This document shows positions 1 to 9,814 of a DNA stretch of 64,000 nt, piece by piece. The notes under the pieces were generated by a model that ran no database searches, had not been told where the DNA came from, and saw only the letters and a list, made by a program, of their open reading frames with translations. The stretch's first letter is position 1. Each line of letters opens with the position of its first letter. The stretch spans positions 744,001-808,000 of the forward strand of contig CAJNAR010000164.1 of NCBI GenBank assembly GCA_905220665.1, read 5' to 3'. Made by a program: the position numbers and the translations under genes. The stretch is from Albugo candida. Taxonomy: Eukaryota > Oomycota > Peronosporomycetes > Albuginales > Albuginaceae.

Positions 1-678
1 CCGTTTTACTATGCTCTTTGTATGCGCTGGAGCACATAGCCATCCACAGCCAGTTTCCCGTCAAATCTCAAAGCATCAAGAATCCTTTCAAGTCGAATAT
101 CCTAAAGCTCGATAAAGTCTTTCCTTATAACTTAAAGTGCGGCTGAGCCTGTTCAGATGCGCATGAACAGGATCTTAGGACATTGCTCTTGTAGACTTGC
201 ACCAAATCAAATCTTATCGTATCTTGTTGTCGTGCTAGATCGATAAAGCAAGCTGTATAATTATTCTGACAAGCTTTTTTCCTACTTTCCTAACTTGTTG
301 ACCTTCACTACACGAAAATCACGCTGGACATCCTTGCATGAAAGTCGAGCAATCAAGCAGAAGCACTATGGGACATTGCTCGATGTCAAGCAGATTGAAT
401 GTCCTTTACTCAGTCTTGTGATAGCGTCACTAAATGATGAATAGCACAACTTCTCCTACGAACACTTCTCGATTCATCACTGTAGTCCTACTCTCCAAGT
501 GAACTTATCTAGCGATAAGCAGTCCGATTGAAAGATTACACCTCAGTCGACTCCATTATCATTATATTCGTCTCTCGTATTTCCAAGAGCCTCCACTTCG
601 AAAGCACAATCTGTGCACTCACCAGCCTCTACACCCAAGCGGTGACTACAATGGCAAATAAGCCACTAGCGCACCAGT
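1..678. other. Left-edge intergenic stretch
   Basis: No open frame with recognisable protein content was found on either strand, and no tRNA-like or rRNA-like segment was seen. It lies downstream of the 3' end of the leftward PWWP/TFIIS gene and probably holds its 3' UTR and terminator. The decamer ggacattgct occurs twice (near 179 and 371), which is too little to call a repeat family. Confidence 0.4.
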
Positions 679-3600
679 TCACGTGATCGTTCTCGTCTGT
701 CGAAAAAACTAGTATACACAGATATCATAACGATGAATAAAAGTCGATACCCCATGGCACTTACATCTTTATTGGCATAGGCAAGTTCGAATCCATGTAT
801 AGATCCACCAACGACTCGATTTCTCAACTTCTCATCATCCTTGAGTGTGAATGTGACCAGGCGAGCGTGTGCTCGATACAAATCATTGCTTTCTGTGAAG
901 CGGTCGTATATACATTGCTAAAGAGCACAAATTGGAGCGAGCCCGTGATGTGTCTGCGAAAAAGTACCTACCTCTATAGCTTTGGCGAGATTCCCGTATT
1001 GATCGCCCAAACTCATTGTCAGCATCTCTATTACACGTACTCGATACTCGTCCTTTTTTGATTCTTGAGTTAATGCATCGACTTCCCGGTTTCCTTCCAA
1101 ATTTGTGTCACTCGATTTCAGATGCTCTTTGGAGGCTCCTGATACTAATTCAGCCTTTCCTGCACTGACAACTGATGCTGTAACAGGTATATCTTTTGAT
1201 GTTTGTTTCTGTAATTCACCATTGGTAGCTATCGAAGCAACTGCGTCAAGAATAGATTCTTTGGATCTAAGTTCCTCCACATGCCGAGAAGAATCTACAT
1301 TTCTCAAACAAGGAATTGGCGGCTCCAGAGTGGCCTTGGAAGTAGCCAGCTGCTTCCTTGCATCATCCTGTATGTGAAGTTTGTCACTTTGTCTTGTCGT
1401 TTCGTCAAGCTGGTCAGGCTTCCTACTCGTTTTTGTCATCTCGTCACCGATTTGTTCAGCATCAGTCGTCCCATCAGGCACGACTTTCTCTGCATCTTTC
1501 TTACTATCGCCATTTTCAGTCTGTTCTTCCATACTCTGGCCGATCATTCTCTCTTTCACGTCACTTTTGCCAGCCAAGCTTGAGTCTTGACATTTCATCG
1601 TGCTCTGTTTTGACTTACATTTAATATCTTGTACTTTCAAATCCTTGTTCAAGGAGGCAATAAGATACTTTCGTAGAGACTTGGCTGTTTGTGCCAATGA
1701 AGGATTTGTGCTTTTGCGTAGCTTGGAAATAACAGGTGCAACCCCAGACTTCTCGATATCTACTTTAGTGATTTTCTTGGCTTCGAATACTTTGGAAAGC
1801 ATAAGTAGCAATTCGTCGTGGTTGGCTGCTTCATCTTCACTCAGCGAGATCAATCGTTTACCAAAAATGATCCAATCAATGGGATCACTCTCAGTTTCTC
1901 TTGCTACCAAAGTGTGTGCAGCAACATCGCTCTTAACTTCTTTCTCCTTTATAGCCAGCTTGGTCGAGTCATTGGCTTCTTGCGCATTTTTGAGTTCAAA
2001 ATCAGACTTTGATTCCGGCGTCTGTGTTGTGGATTGTGTTTGCTGCGGAGTACCTTTAAGAGTTGCTCCAGGATAATTGGAGGGAGCCTTATCGTTCGCA
2101 CTATTTGATGGCAGTCTCTCGCTACTTTCATTCACATTCTTGTCTTCGACAATACCACACACGAGTTGTGTTTCAACCGGCGATTCCTTTTGTTTCTCAA
2201 TTTGTTGACCAATTTGTTCCTCATCTCCCACTGAAGCATTCGGCATAGCTTCATTTTCATTTTTGGGCTTTGGTTCATTCGGCGTAGCTTTGTCATTACT
2301 TTTAAATTTTGCTTCAATCGACATAGCTGCTTTATCATCAATTTTGGGCTTTGGTTCATTCAGCATAGCTTTGTCATCATTTTCGGGCTTTGGTTCATTC
2401 GGCGTAACTTTGTCATTACTTTTGGATTTTGCTTCATTCGGCGCAGCTTCATTATCATATGTGGGTTTTGGTATGTTCGCAATAAATTTTTCATCATTCT
2501 TTGTATTTGATCCTGCAGGTTTCGGATTCTTGTTCGTAGGAGTTGATCTACCTTTCTTTTTCTTGGTTTCTACTTGATCTTTAGAGCCCTGCTGTGCGGA
2601 AATCGTATTCGCTTTTGCTGTGCGGTTCGTCGCTGTGCCTGTGTGCTGAAGAGAGCGCATGAATAAGTGGCGAACCGACATAGCAACATACGAGATCGAG
2701 ACCTCTAAGAAATCAGAAGCACGTTCAATAGCAGGGCGTTTGTAATCCACCTATCCGAATAAACAGCATTTTTCTTCCAACGTACTCCGGTAAACAAGGC
2801 GAGTACATTACATCTGCATCCTCAATAGCGCCCATAAGTTCTTTTCGCCTCTTTGGCGCTTTTGCAGCCCCAACAGGAAATCCTTCTCGATACTTTTGAT
2901 TGGTATCCAGCCATTTTTCGACGGATTTGAACGGAACAGGCCCACTATCAAATCAGATTGAGGATAATCCTGCTAAAATCTCGCTCACCACGCTGGAATG
3001 CACGTACAAGTTACGAGCGCGATAAAAAAAGACCCAATACTTGGACGTCTCAAAGCTTCTTATCGCTTGCTTTTGCTGTGAACTTGGTAGATGTCTCGGA
3101 TCGACAACTAAGGCTGGCCAATATGGATATCCTTGCATTTTCGCCCACACAAGCTGACCGAACCTAAAATAAGTGAATTTTGAGCTCAGGTTCACTTCCC
3201 AATGAATGACTCACATATCCTTGATTTCTTGCGGCAACGCAAGAACACGACTATGTATATCGGACACTTCTACACTTCCAGCTATCAGTGATGCGGCTGC
3301 TATACAAGTGATTACGACAAGAAGATGGTCTTTTCTGTGCTCTATGGGTACCTTTACGTTTCCGTGAAGTGTTGCTAGCTTTCTTCTTTGCTGCTGAACC
3401 CGTGTTCGCTCTTTTGATCTTTTTTTTCTGCGGTTCTAAATCGGATTCAGTGTCTTCCTCATTTTCTGACTTGTATTTAGAGCTTTTTGGCGTCTTATCA
3501 ATGCTTGCAGTTGTCTTTGAAAGGTTCTTTGGCGATTCTGTTTTCGTTTCGGTTAACCGGTTCGTACCGTTTGTGTTCTCTTCCTTTACTTTCTCAGGTG

Positions 3601-3706
3601 AATGGCGTTCTAAGACCACCTTGTTCTCATTCGGTGCATCTTTTTCTACAATTGTAGGGGTAGATGCAACACTTTCTTCGGTAGCTATGTGGCCTTTATC
3701 GCTCAT
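679..3706 (-). CDS. PWWP domain + TFIIS N-terminal + TFIIS central domain protein
   Basis: Likely nuclear transcription-elongation/chromatin reader factor. Seven exons inferred: 3706-3352, 3299-3215, 3163-3008, 2944-2812, 2750-972, 917-765, 708-679 (sum 2691 nt, 896 aa). Residues 1-146 are charged and low complexity. From about 147 comes a PWWP domain (FGQLVWAKMQGYPYWPALVV, later PFKSVEKW). A long repeat-bearing linker rich in NEPKP/DDKA units follows. A TFIIS N-terminal (LW) four-helix module lies around 540-620 (DELLLML...KKITKVDIEKSGVAPVISKLRK), and a TFIIS central (TFS2M) domain at the C-terminus (AKAIEQCIYDRF, then RLVTFTLKDDEKLRNRVVGG). The TFS2M match spans the 918-971 intron, which supports that splice. 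The zinc ribbon of true TFIIS is absent, so it is not canonical elongation factor SII. The last intron is less certain; if it is not spliced the frame stops at 666. Starts 183 bp head to head from RPSA. Confidence 0.82.
2225..2470 (-). repeat. Degenerate in-frame repeats encoding NEPKP/DDKA units
   Basis: Inside the linker of the PWWP/TFIIS gene the coding strand repeats a roughly 13-16-codon unit about six times (protein core N-E-P-K-P...N/D-D-K-A, with variants N-E-A-K-S-K-S-N-D-K and I-E-A-K-F-K-S-N-D-K). On the plus strand this shows as recurring tttgggctttggttcattc blocks. The repeats are diverged, so length variation between alleles is plausible, but the sequence alone does not show it. 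Confidence 0.75.
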
Positions 3707-3889
3707 TGTGTCCTATTCGAATGCGTCAGGAATTACTATCCGTGTCGCCTCCCGAGATACTTATTACCGGTTTGGACACGAGTACGGCTGCTTCCCGACA
3801 AGTCGTACGAATGTTGCCCGAATGGTGAGTGGTGGAGAAGCTTCAAACATCAAATTTGTCATTGATCATCGCCCAATTTCAAGACAACA
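3707..3889. promoter_or_regulatory. Shared divergent promoter (PWWP/TFIIS gene and RPSA)
   Basis: The two start codons point away from each other with only 183 bp between them, so both promoters and both 5' UTRs must lie here. No TATA box is evident. Inferred from gene layout only. Confidence 0.5.
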
Positions 3890-4729
3890 ATGACTACGCA
3901 ACGCGAAGAAGATATCAAGATGATGCTGGCGGCTCAGACGCACATTGGCACCCGCAATGCCGATTCAAGAATGGAAGAATATCTCTGGTGTCGTCGTAAC
4001 GATGGTGTTCACATTATCAACATCGCCAAGACCTGGGAAAAGATACAATTGGCTGCGCGTATTATCGTCACCATTGAGAATCCTGCCGATGTGATTGCCA
4101 TCTCTGCACGTCCATACGGCCAACGAGCTGTTTTGAAATTCGCTCAGTACATTGGATGTGCTTCTATCGCCGGTCGATTCACGCCGGGAACCTTTACGAA
4201 TCAAATCACCAAGCAATTTCGCGAACCTCGTTTGCTGATTATCACGGACACTCGAACGGACTCACAAGCTGTGCGTGAGTCAGCGTCTGTGAATGTTCCT
4301 GTCATCGCTTTTTGTGATTCGGATTCTCCTTTGCAATATGTCGATGTTGCTATTCCGTCCAACAACAAAGGCAAAACATCAATTGGTTTGCTCTACTGGT
4401 TACTTGCTCGAGAAGTCTTGCGTCTTCGAGGAAAAGTATCACGCGCTGTGCCTTGGAATGTTGCAGTGGATCTATTCTTATACCGTGATCCGGAAGAACT
4501 GAAAAAGGCCGAAGAAGCTCAAGCAATTGCACCAGAAGAAGCTCCAGTGCAGTCAAGTTGGAGTGAAGCTGCCCCAGAAACTGCAGCGGTAGAAGCACCT
4601 ACATATTCGTCGGAAACACCTGCAGAATGGAATGCTACCAGTACAACAGAATGGACAACTACCACTGCTGCTCCAGCAGCCGCAGGATGGGATGCCACCC
4701 CAGCTGCTGCAGGTGGAAGTTGGGATTAG
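3890..4729 (+). CDS. RPSA: 40S ribosomal protein SA (uS2 family)
   Basis: Single exon, 279 aa. Structural protein of the small ribosomal subunit, eukaryotic uS2, needed for late 40S maturation. The N-terminal three quarters match the family throughout: [119 protein letters not shown]. The C-terminal tail is the usual variable acidic Glu/Ala/Trp-rich segment, with several E-W or A-W repeats comparable to the laminin-receptor tail of animal homologues. The start [10 protein letters not shown] fits the usual short N-terminus. Its 3' end converges on the DUF455/glycosyltransferase gene with about 155 bp between stops. Confidence 0.97.
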   Translation: MTTQREEDIKMMLAAQTHIGTRNADSRMEEYLWCRRNDGVHIINIAKTWEKIQLAARIIVTIENPADVIAISARPYGQRAVLKFAQYIGCASIAGRFTPGTFTNQITKQFREPRLLIITDTRTDSQAVRESASVNVPVIAFCDSDSPLQYVDVAIPSNNKGKTSIGLLYWLLAREVLRLRGKVSRAVPWNVAVDLFLYRDPEELKKAEEAQAIAPEEAPVQSSWSEAAPETAAVEAPTYSSETPAEWNATSTTEWTTTTAAPAAAGWDATPAAAGGSWD

Positions 4730-4885
4730 GAAGAAATGACCAAATGCAGTGACAATGATGTTGTCTACGCAATGAGTTTGCTGCTGTTTCATGCATGGAG
4801 TAGACGACGGTGTTTGGCGATGGCACCTGGTTAAATGCAGATAATAGCGAACTCAAGCATCATGTTACTCTTGTTTACCACTTTT

Positions 4886-7174
4886 CTATTTATCATCCAT
4901 TCTTCCAGCCTTCTTTGCTCGCAAGTAACGTGACATGTACTCGGATGCACGATACTTTTCTGACCAAAGTATTCGTCCTATCCAGTTGTCACTCCGTCGC
5001 CGATTTTGGGCCCGCTTTTGCTCGAGTCGGTGGCCAAGAAGATCCAAGAAACTTTGGCTATTACGATCCCAATCATAGCGTTCTTTTGAGATTGTAAACC
5101 CGTGCTCCTGAGCTCTCTCCCAAAGTTTTTGATTATTGTAATACTTTTGCATCGCCTCTGCGAAATGGATCTCATCATCCACGATGGAACCTCCCCAGAG
5201 ATTTGTGCCGTTCACCGCCAATTCCATGCCTTCTGCACCGATGCAAGTACTGATACATGGCGTACCGGCGGCCCAGCTTTCGATTATCTTTCCCTTGATT
5301 CCAGCACCAAAACGAAGAGGAGCAATTGTAAGTCGATACTGCTGCAGCGTTTCAAGAACATCGGTCGCACGTCCAAGTACATGCATTCCACTTGCTGCAT
5401 CCTCGAGCTTCTTTACTCGATGTGTGTCCGCGTACGCTCCATACACATGGATTTCCACGGGGTCGTTGGATGAGGGCATTTGGTCGCGAAAAGCAGGCAA
5501 AATTCTTTGTTTAAACCAGCTCATCCCGTCATAATTTGGAGCGTGTTTGAAATTCCCTATAAACGCGATATGCTTCCGTTCTTTATACCCCGCCACAGAA
5601 TCTTTAAGAAGCTTTTTTGACTGAAAGTAATCACATCGAGCCAATGCGCTTCCACTAATTTGGAACCGTTCTGTCAAGAGCTCTTTTTCTCTGTCGGAAA
5701 CAAACAACGTCAAATCCGACCGATGAATGGATGCGAGTTCGCGAAGAACCTGTGATTCCACTGGCTGGATATCTATATGTGGACAAAGTAACTTTTCGAG
5801 GTTGTCGACTTGACTTTTCCTGATGAGGTGTTCACGAGCTTTTCGTAAAAAGTGAAGATCTTGCAAGTCAAGCACACGCAAAGCTTGAGATGCATACTTT
5901 TGAGCCTGCCACCCATACATTTCTTCGGCAATAAAACGATCGAGTATGATAATGTTTGGAACTGTCTCAATCAGAATGTTTTCAAAGGTTGTGGAATTCG
6001 GATCAGCATGAATGCAATTTATCCGACGAGTTTGGATCAGCTCTTCCGTGTGGTGGTTGAGTTTGCTGGATGATACACATAAAACATCGTATCCACCCCG
6101 TTGTAAAATCTCAAGCATGTCGGAGCTACGGACACCAGCTGCAGAGCTTGAGCTCTCGGGCCACACTGGACCAGCAAGAATCACTTTTTGCTTGCTTTTA
6201 GAAAAGACTTTCATCAGGTTGTTTTCCTCCGGTGCGTCTTTTATTACGCTCGATTGGATGGTGTGATTTGGTCGTTTCATCTCAAGAGGTAGATACCACG
6301 ACGTAGTCATATTCGCTTTAAGTCGGGCCTCGATATTAAATGGTCCCGGTAAGCCTTCCGGAAACTTTTGTAGCACGAGCTCCTGAAAGTACGGAATGGG
6401 GTCCTTGCTCAGCTGTTTACATATGAACTGGAACCATTTCACTCCATATGAGACATGTTCCTCTTCCTCTTTCACGATAAGTTTCACAATTTCGGCCGAG
6501 GGACGGTCTCCCATTGACATCAATTTATGAACTAATCTTTCGCCTGAATCGAGTCCTCTTGCTTCTTGCACCAGTGGAACGACCGCTAATCTTGCGCCTA
6601 AATCATCAGCGGTGTTATTAGCGTGCTCTAACAGAGCTAAATGTGCCGGCAAAGCTCCATAATAAGATCCTAATTCTTTCAATCGATTTTGTACCAAATC
6701 AAAATGGCGAGCTTCATCCACAGCAACCTTAAGGAAGTCACGGTAGTATTCTTGAGGTAATCCATAGCTTTTTGGATCGAAGCGAACGATGGTATCCCAA
6801 TAGTTATCGACAGCTCCGAGCTCAATGTGAGCCAATGCATGCAAAATAGCGATCGGTACAGTTGTGTTCCAGTCTTTGATTGGAGGCATCTCTGTGGGCT
6901 TATAGAGACGCGGATAATCCATGTTTCGTGCTGGAAATTCTGGTGGATCCGAGGACCAATTCGAAAGATCAAACGAAATCTCATCGGCATCCCATTTTTT
7001 CTTGCATTCAAATGTCAAACGAACTTTCTGCATTGCATCCGGAGAACGCAATACATTCTCACCGTATGCGATAAGTGACTGTATTGTTCTGTTCGGTTGA
7101 TTAAGTCGACATTTCTTACAAAATGTTTGGCAGCGAAATACCTCATTTTTCAGATGATGAATTTGACGAAGCAT
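4886..7174 (-). CDS. DUF455 ferritin-like domain fused to a GT4-type glycosyltransferase
   Basis: Single exon, 762 aa, starting at ATG 7174. Residues about 30-290 form a DUF455 domain, a ferritin-like helical bundle related to MiaE-type non-haem di-iron proteins. Candidate metal ligands are Glu118 (AHIELG), Glu154 and His157 (DEARH), Glu204 (QEARGLD), and Glu237 and His240 (EEEEH). Residues about 330-740 form a group-1 glycosyltransferase: VILAGPVWPES at the N-lobe, IAFIGNFKHAPNYDGM linking the lobes, and a C-lobe nucleotide-sugar site (IAPLRFGAGIKGKIIESWAAGTPCIST) with the E-S-W-A-A-G-T-P region. No signal peptide or membrane span is visible. Substrate and acceptor cannot be read from sequence. 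One uninterrupted frame links both domains, so the fusion is not an assembly splice. Confidence 0.9.
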   Translation of the reverse strand: MLRQIHHLKNEVFRCQTFCKKCRLNQPNRTIQSLIAYGENVLRSPDAMQKVRLTFECKKKWDADEISFDLSNWSSDPPEFPARNMDYPRLYKPTEMPPIKDWNTTVPIAILHALAHIELGAVDNYWDTIVRFDPKSYGLPQEYYRDFLKVAVDEARHFDLVQNRLKELGSYYGALPAHLALLEHANNTADDLGARLAVVPLVQEARGLDSGERLVHKLMSMGDRPSAEIVKLIVKEEEEHVSYGVKWFQFICKQLSKDPIPYFQELVLQKFPEGLPGPFNIEARLKANMTTSWYLPLEMKRPNHTIQSSVIKDAPEENNLMKVFSKSKQKVILAGPVWPESSSSAAGVRSSDMLEILQRGGYDVLCVSSSKLNHHTEELIQTRRINCIHADPNSTTFENILIETVPNIIILDRFIAEEMYGWQAQKYASQALRVLDLQDLHFLRKAREHLIRKSQVDNLEKLLCPHIDIQPVESQVLRELASIHRSDLTLFVSDREKELLTERFQISGSALARCDYFQSKKLLKDSVAGYKERKHIAFIGNFKHAPNYDGMSWFKQRILPAFRDQMPSSNDPVEIHVYGAYADTHRVKKLEDAASGMHVLGRATDVLETLQQYRLTIAPLRFGAGIKGKIIESWAAGTPCISTCIGAEGMELAVNGTNLWGGSIVDDEIHFAEAMQKYYNNQKLWERAQEHGFTISKERYDWDRNSQSFLDLLGHRLEQKRAQNRRRSDNWIGRILWSEKYRASEYMSRYLRAKKAGRMDDK

Positions 7175-7879
7175 TCGAGTTTCGGGTTGCTCGTAGGTCG
7201 CGAGAATGTTGCAGACAGAAGACGTACGCCACTTTTTGGTTGCAGTGCGCGGTATCGTGCGAAACGAGTGAGTCTGTTTGTTGCCATATAAGCAAAGTCA
7301 ACTCGTCTCGTGCGTATCAGACTGCTAGCCGCCCTATCGGTTTATGCACACCGGGTTGACCATGTGCCCTCTGCTGTGTCTGATTGGTTCAGGACTGGAA
7401 GTATACACGCCTGTTGGATCACAAAATGCGGAGAAGATCTTTGCATCCTGACATGACAGTCGATAGCGACTAAGTGTACTATACCCTGGATTTAAACTTA
7501 AGCGGCGGCTATTCGCTGGGGCTTGCCAAGGTCAAATGCAGCCATGAGCACGTCTAATATCAAGCATGGGTCTTGTCCACTTGACTCATTCATCCACGTA
7601 GCAGTTCGTCATCCACGATGATGAAAGCTCGATTTCGTGCAAATGAGGCTGTTGGAGTACTCGTATCTGTCTGACTGAGTGTCCGCATACGCAAAGCACG
7701 TGCTGTTGCCTGATAGGCGTAGCTACCTGCGTGCACAACACTGCAACTCGTTTGATATGCGCTTTTGATTCGGGAAAAGGTCTGCTAGCTCTCAGGTTGA
7801 TGGGCTACACGGATATTTACGTAATCGCTTTTTTAAGCAAGACAAAAAAACAGTTGATTTGAGGTATAAGAGCTGTATC
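7175..7879. other. Intergenic stretch without recognised genes
   Basis: About 700 bp between the start of the leftward DUF455/glycosyltransferase gene and the stop of the leftward BRCA1-like gene. Only short overlapping frames without family resemblance occur. It must hold the promoter of the former gene and the 3' UTR of the latter. Confidence 0.4.
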
Positions 7880-9759
7880 TCAAATGCGGATGGTGCCGGA
7901 ATTCTCCCCCAACTTATCGGATATTGGTTGTAGTGTCCCGTAAGTGACGCTATCAAATATCCAGAGATAACTCACAATTAGACTATGGATACCATGCTGC
8001 ACTTCCAGACTCTTTTGCGTGGTGGCGGCTTCAAGAAGCGAACGAGGATTGGCTTCATTGCACACAATCAGGAGCTGTCTTCCCTCAATGGAATCGATAT
8101 TTTCCATCTTCTCCAACGATTGAATTCGATGTGAATCCCCGATTCGGAGCAACATATCGATTTCTGCTTGTGGAGGAAGCGGTGACATGAAAGTTCCGAT
8201 GAAAAAGTGACAAAATGAAGAAAATAATTTGGAGCCGATGAAGCTGGTATCTTTCTATGAGTTACAAACATTTTAATGTATGAATACGGGCTGGTCTCAA
8301 AAGAAGCTTACGGCAGGCGATTCTTGCTTCAAATACATTTCCCGACGATGACGACACATTTGGACGGGACTTTCAGCATGCTTTGCCTTTAGATAGCCGA
8401 ATACTTCATAGTCCCGTTCATCTACGCGCTTTCTTCTCTTGGCACATGCTGTAAAGTATCGGATTTGAGTTTGTATCATGCGGTGACATGAACGCACATT
8501 GACATACCTTGCAACCATTCATCACTCACAATCCATCGACCACCTGCAAGCGCTTTGAGATATTTCAATGACCTTTTCTTGACATAACGTCTCTTTTGGG
8601 AGTTACTCGTCGTGTTCGGTCGTATTATGCTCTCTTGAATGCAGTTTTTCGAGCTCACAGTAGCGCACTGAACAATCAAATGCGTTACTGATGTACACCA
8701 AGTGCTCGTAATCTCGGCACCAATTTGCTCCGTCCACTTTTGTATGGTATTTAACCTTTCGGGTGTGAAGCCTGAGCAGAGAATGATCGTCCGAGGAGAT
8801 GGATGGCGAGGTCGACGCAATTTTCGACGCGATCGCTCAACAATTTTCGAAGAAGCTTTTGGACTCGGCGCCTGAGCCTCTTTGTGTGACGGATTATTCG
8901 ACGACTTCTCCGGAGTTGTATCATACATGATTTCATCATATTTTAGATCAATGGCGAGGCTTCCGACAGGTCGGACTGGATACTTGCTTTCATGAATGGT
9001 TATGCTTTCTGAATCATATAAACAATTCACACGAGGACATTTGAATGATCACCAAGTTCACGTACCATCTTTTGCTCCCACACCGGCGTTCAAGGTATCG
9101 TCGATTGCAAGAGTGTAATGAGGCAAGCTGCTGCGGTTCAAATCTGCATCAACCGTCGCTGGAGATGGATGCTGCTCTGGTTCATTCCTCTCAAATGGAG
9201 ACACTATGCACTCCTTTCCGTCTCCAATAGAACTTTCAAATGTTGTGATGTCGCTGCAAATCGTATTTTGTGAGATTGTGTCAATTAGTGGTGAGCAGAA
9301 AGCATCGTCACGGCTTCTTTTTGGTATTGAAGGAGTCTGGTGATCGCCTCCACTACGTGGACTTTCTCCGTTACTCTCTCTCATCGATTCGATTGTCTGC
9401 TTAAGTAGGTTTATCTTTGCTTTTTTCTTTCGTGTTGGAACAACTGAAGCTTCCCCATAGCTCCCTGTCCAATTAGCTTCATCGTCCTGCACATCGCAAT
9501 GAGAATTGAGGCTAGCAAATTGGCGATACCCAGCTACAATATCTCGGACCATGACATCCTCCCGCAAATTACGCTTTTTGCAAGGCGCTTTGCATATTGG
9601 ACAAGCTTCTTTGATCTTCAGTGATCGAACGATACACTCGTGACAGAAGCAGTGATTGCATGGCATTGAGTATGGATTAACAAAAGTGCAGAGGCATATC
9701 GCGCACTGTAAGTGAGATATGAATCCTTTGATGGCATCATCTAGTTGTTTACTACTCAT
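7880..9759 (-). CDS. BRCA1-like RING + tandem BRCT protein
   Basis: Four exons: 9759-9066, 9008-8508, 8448-8312, 8254-7880 (1707 nt, 568 aa). The N-terminal C3HC4 RING uses Cys19, Cys22, Cys34, His36, Cys39, Cys42, Cys53 and Cys56 (LQCAICLCTF...CNHCFCHEC...CPICKAPC), indicating an E3 ubiquitin ligase of the BRCA1/BARD1 class. The middle is basic and Ser-rich, probably disordered. The C-terminus has two BRCT repeats: the first from IILCSGFTPERLNTIQKW to ALAGGRWIVSDEWLQAC, the second ending SLIVSYLWIFDSVTYGTLQP. Expected role: nuclear DNA-damage response and homologous recombination. The order RING-BRCT-BRCT without ankyrin repeats favours BRCA1-like over BARD1-like. The ATG at 9759 is 55 bp from the divergent chromodomain gene. 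Confidence 0.87.
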
Positions 9760-9814
9760 TTCCACCTACAGGATGCTGGTTATTGCAGATTGATGGTAAT
9801 CGTAACGATTGGAA
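9760..9814. promoter_or_regulatory. 55-bp divergent intergenic promoter
   Basis: Only 55 bp separate the BRCA1-like ATG (minus strand) from the chromodomain ATG at 9815 (plus strand). Transcription start sites and 5' UTRs of both genes must lie here or overlap the opposite gene. The neighbouring upstream TTG at 9809 is not needed, since the ATG at 9815 is in the same frame. Confidence 0.5.

Noticed and set aside
781..800. gttcgaatcc resembling a tRNA T-loop
   Set aside because: It falls in the TFIIS central-domain exon on the other strand and no cloverleaf can be built around it.
1600..2577. Plus-strand frames rich in F/G/S within the PWWP/TFIIS linker
   Set aside because: Complement of the NEPKP/DDKA repeat; no start context, no domain.
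3369..3893. 174-codon plus-strand frame overlapping the start of the PWWP/TFIIS gene
   Set aside because: It is a shadow of the Lys/Glu-rich minus-strand exon (Phe/Ser-rich translation) and would run into the RPSA start.
9809..9814. Upstream TTG as start of the chromodomain protein
   Set aside because: The ATG at 9815 is in frame two codons later and is the ordinary eukaryotic choice.
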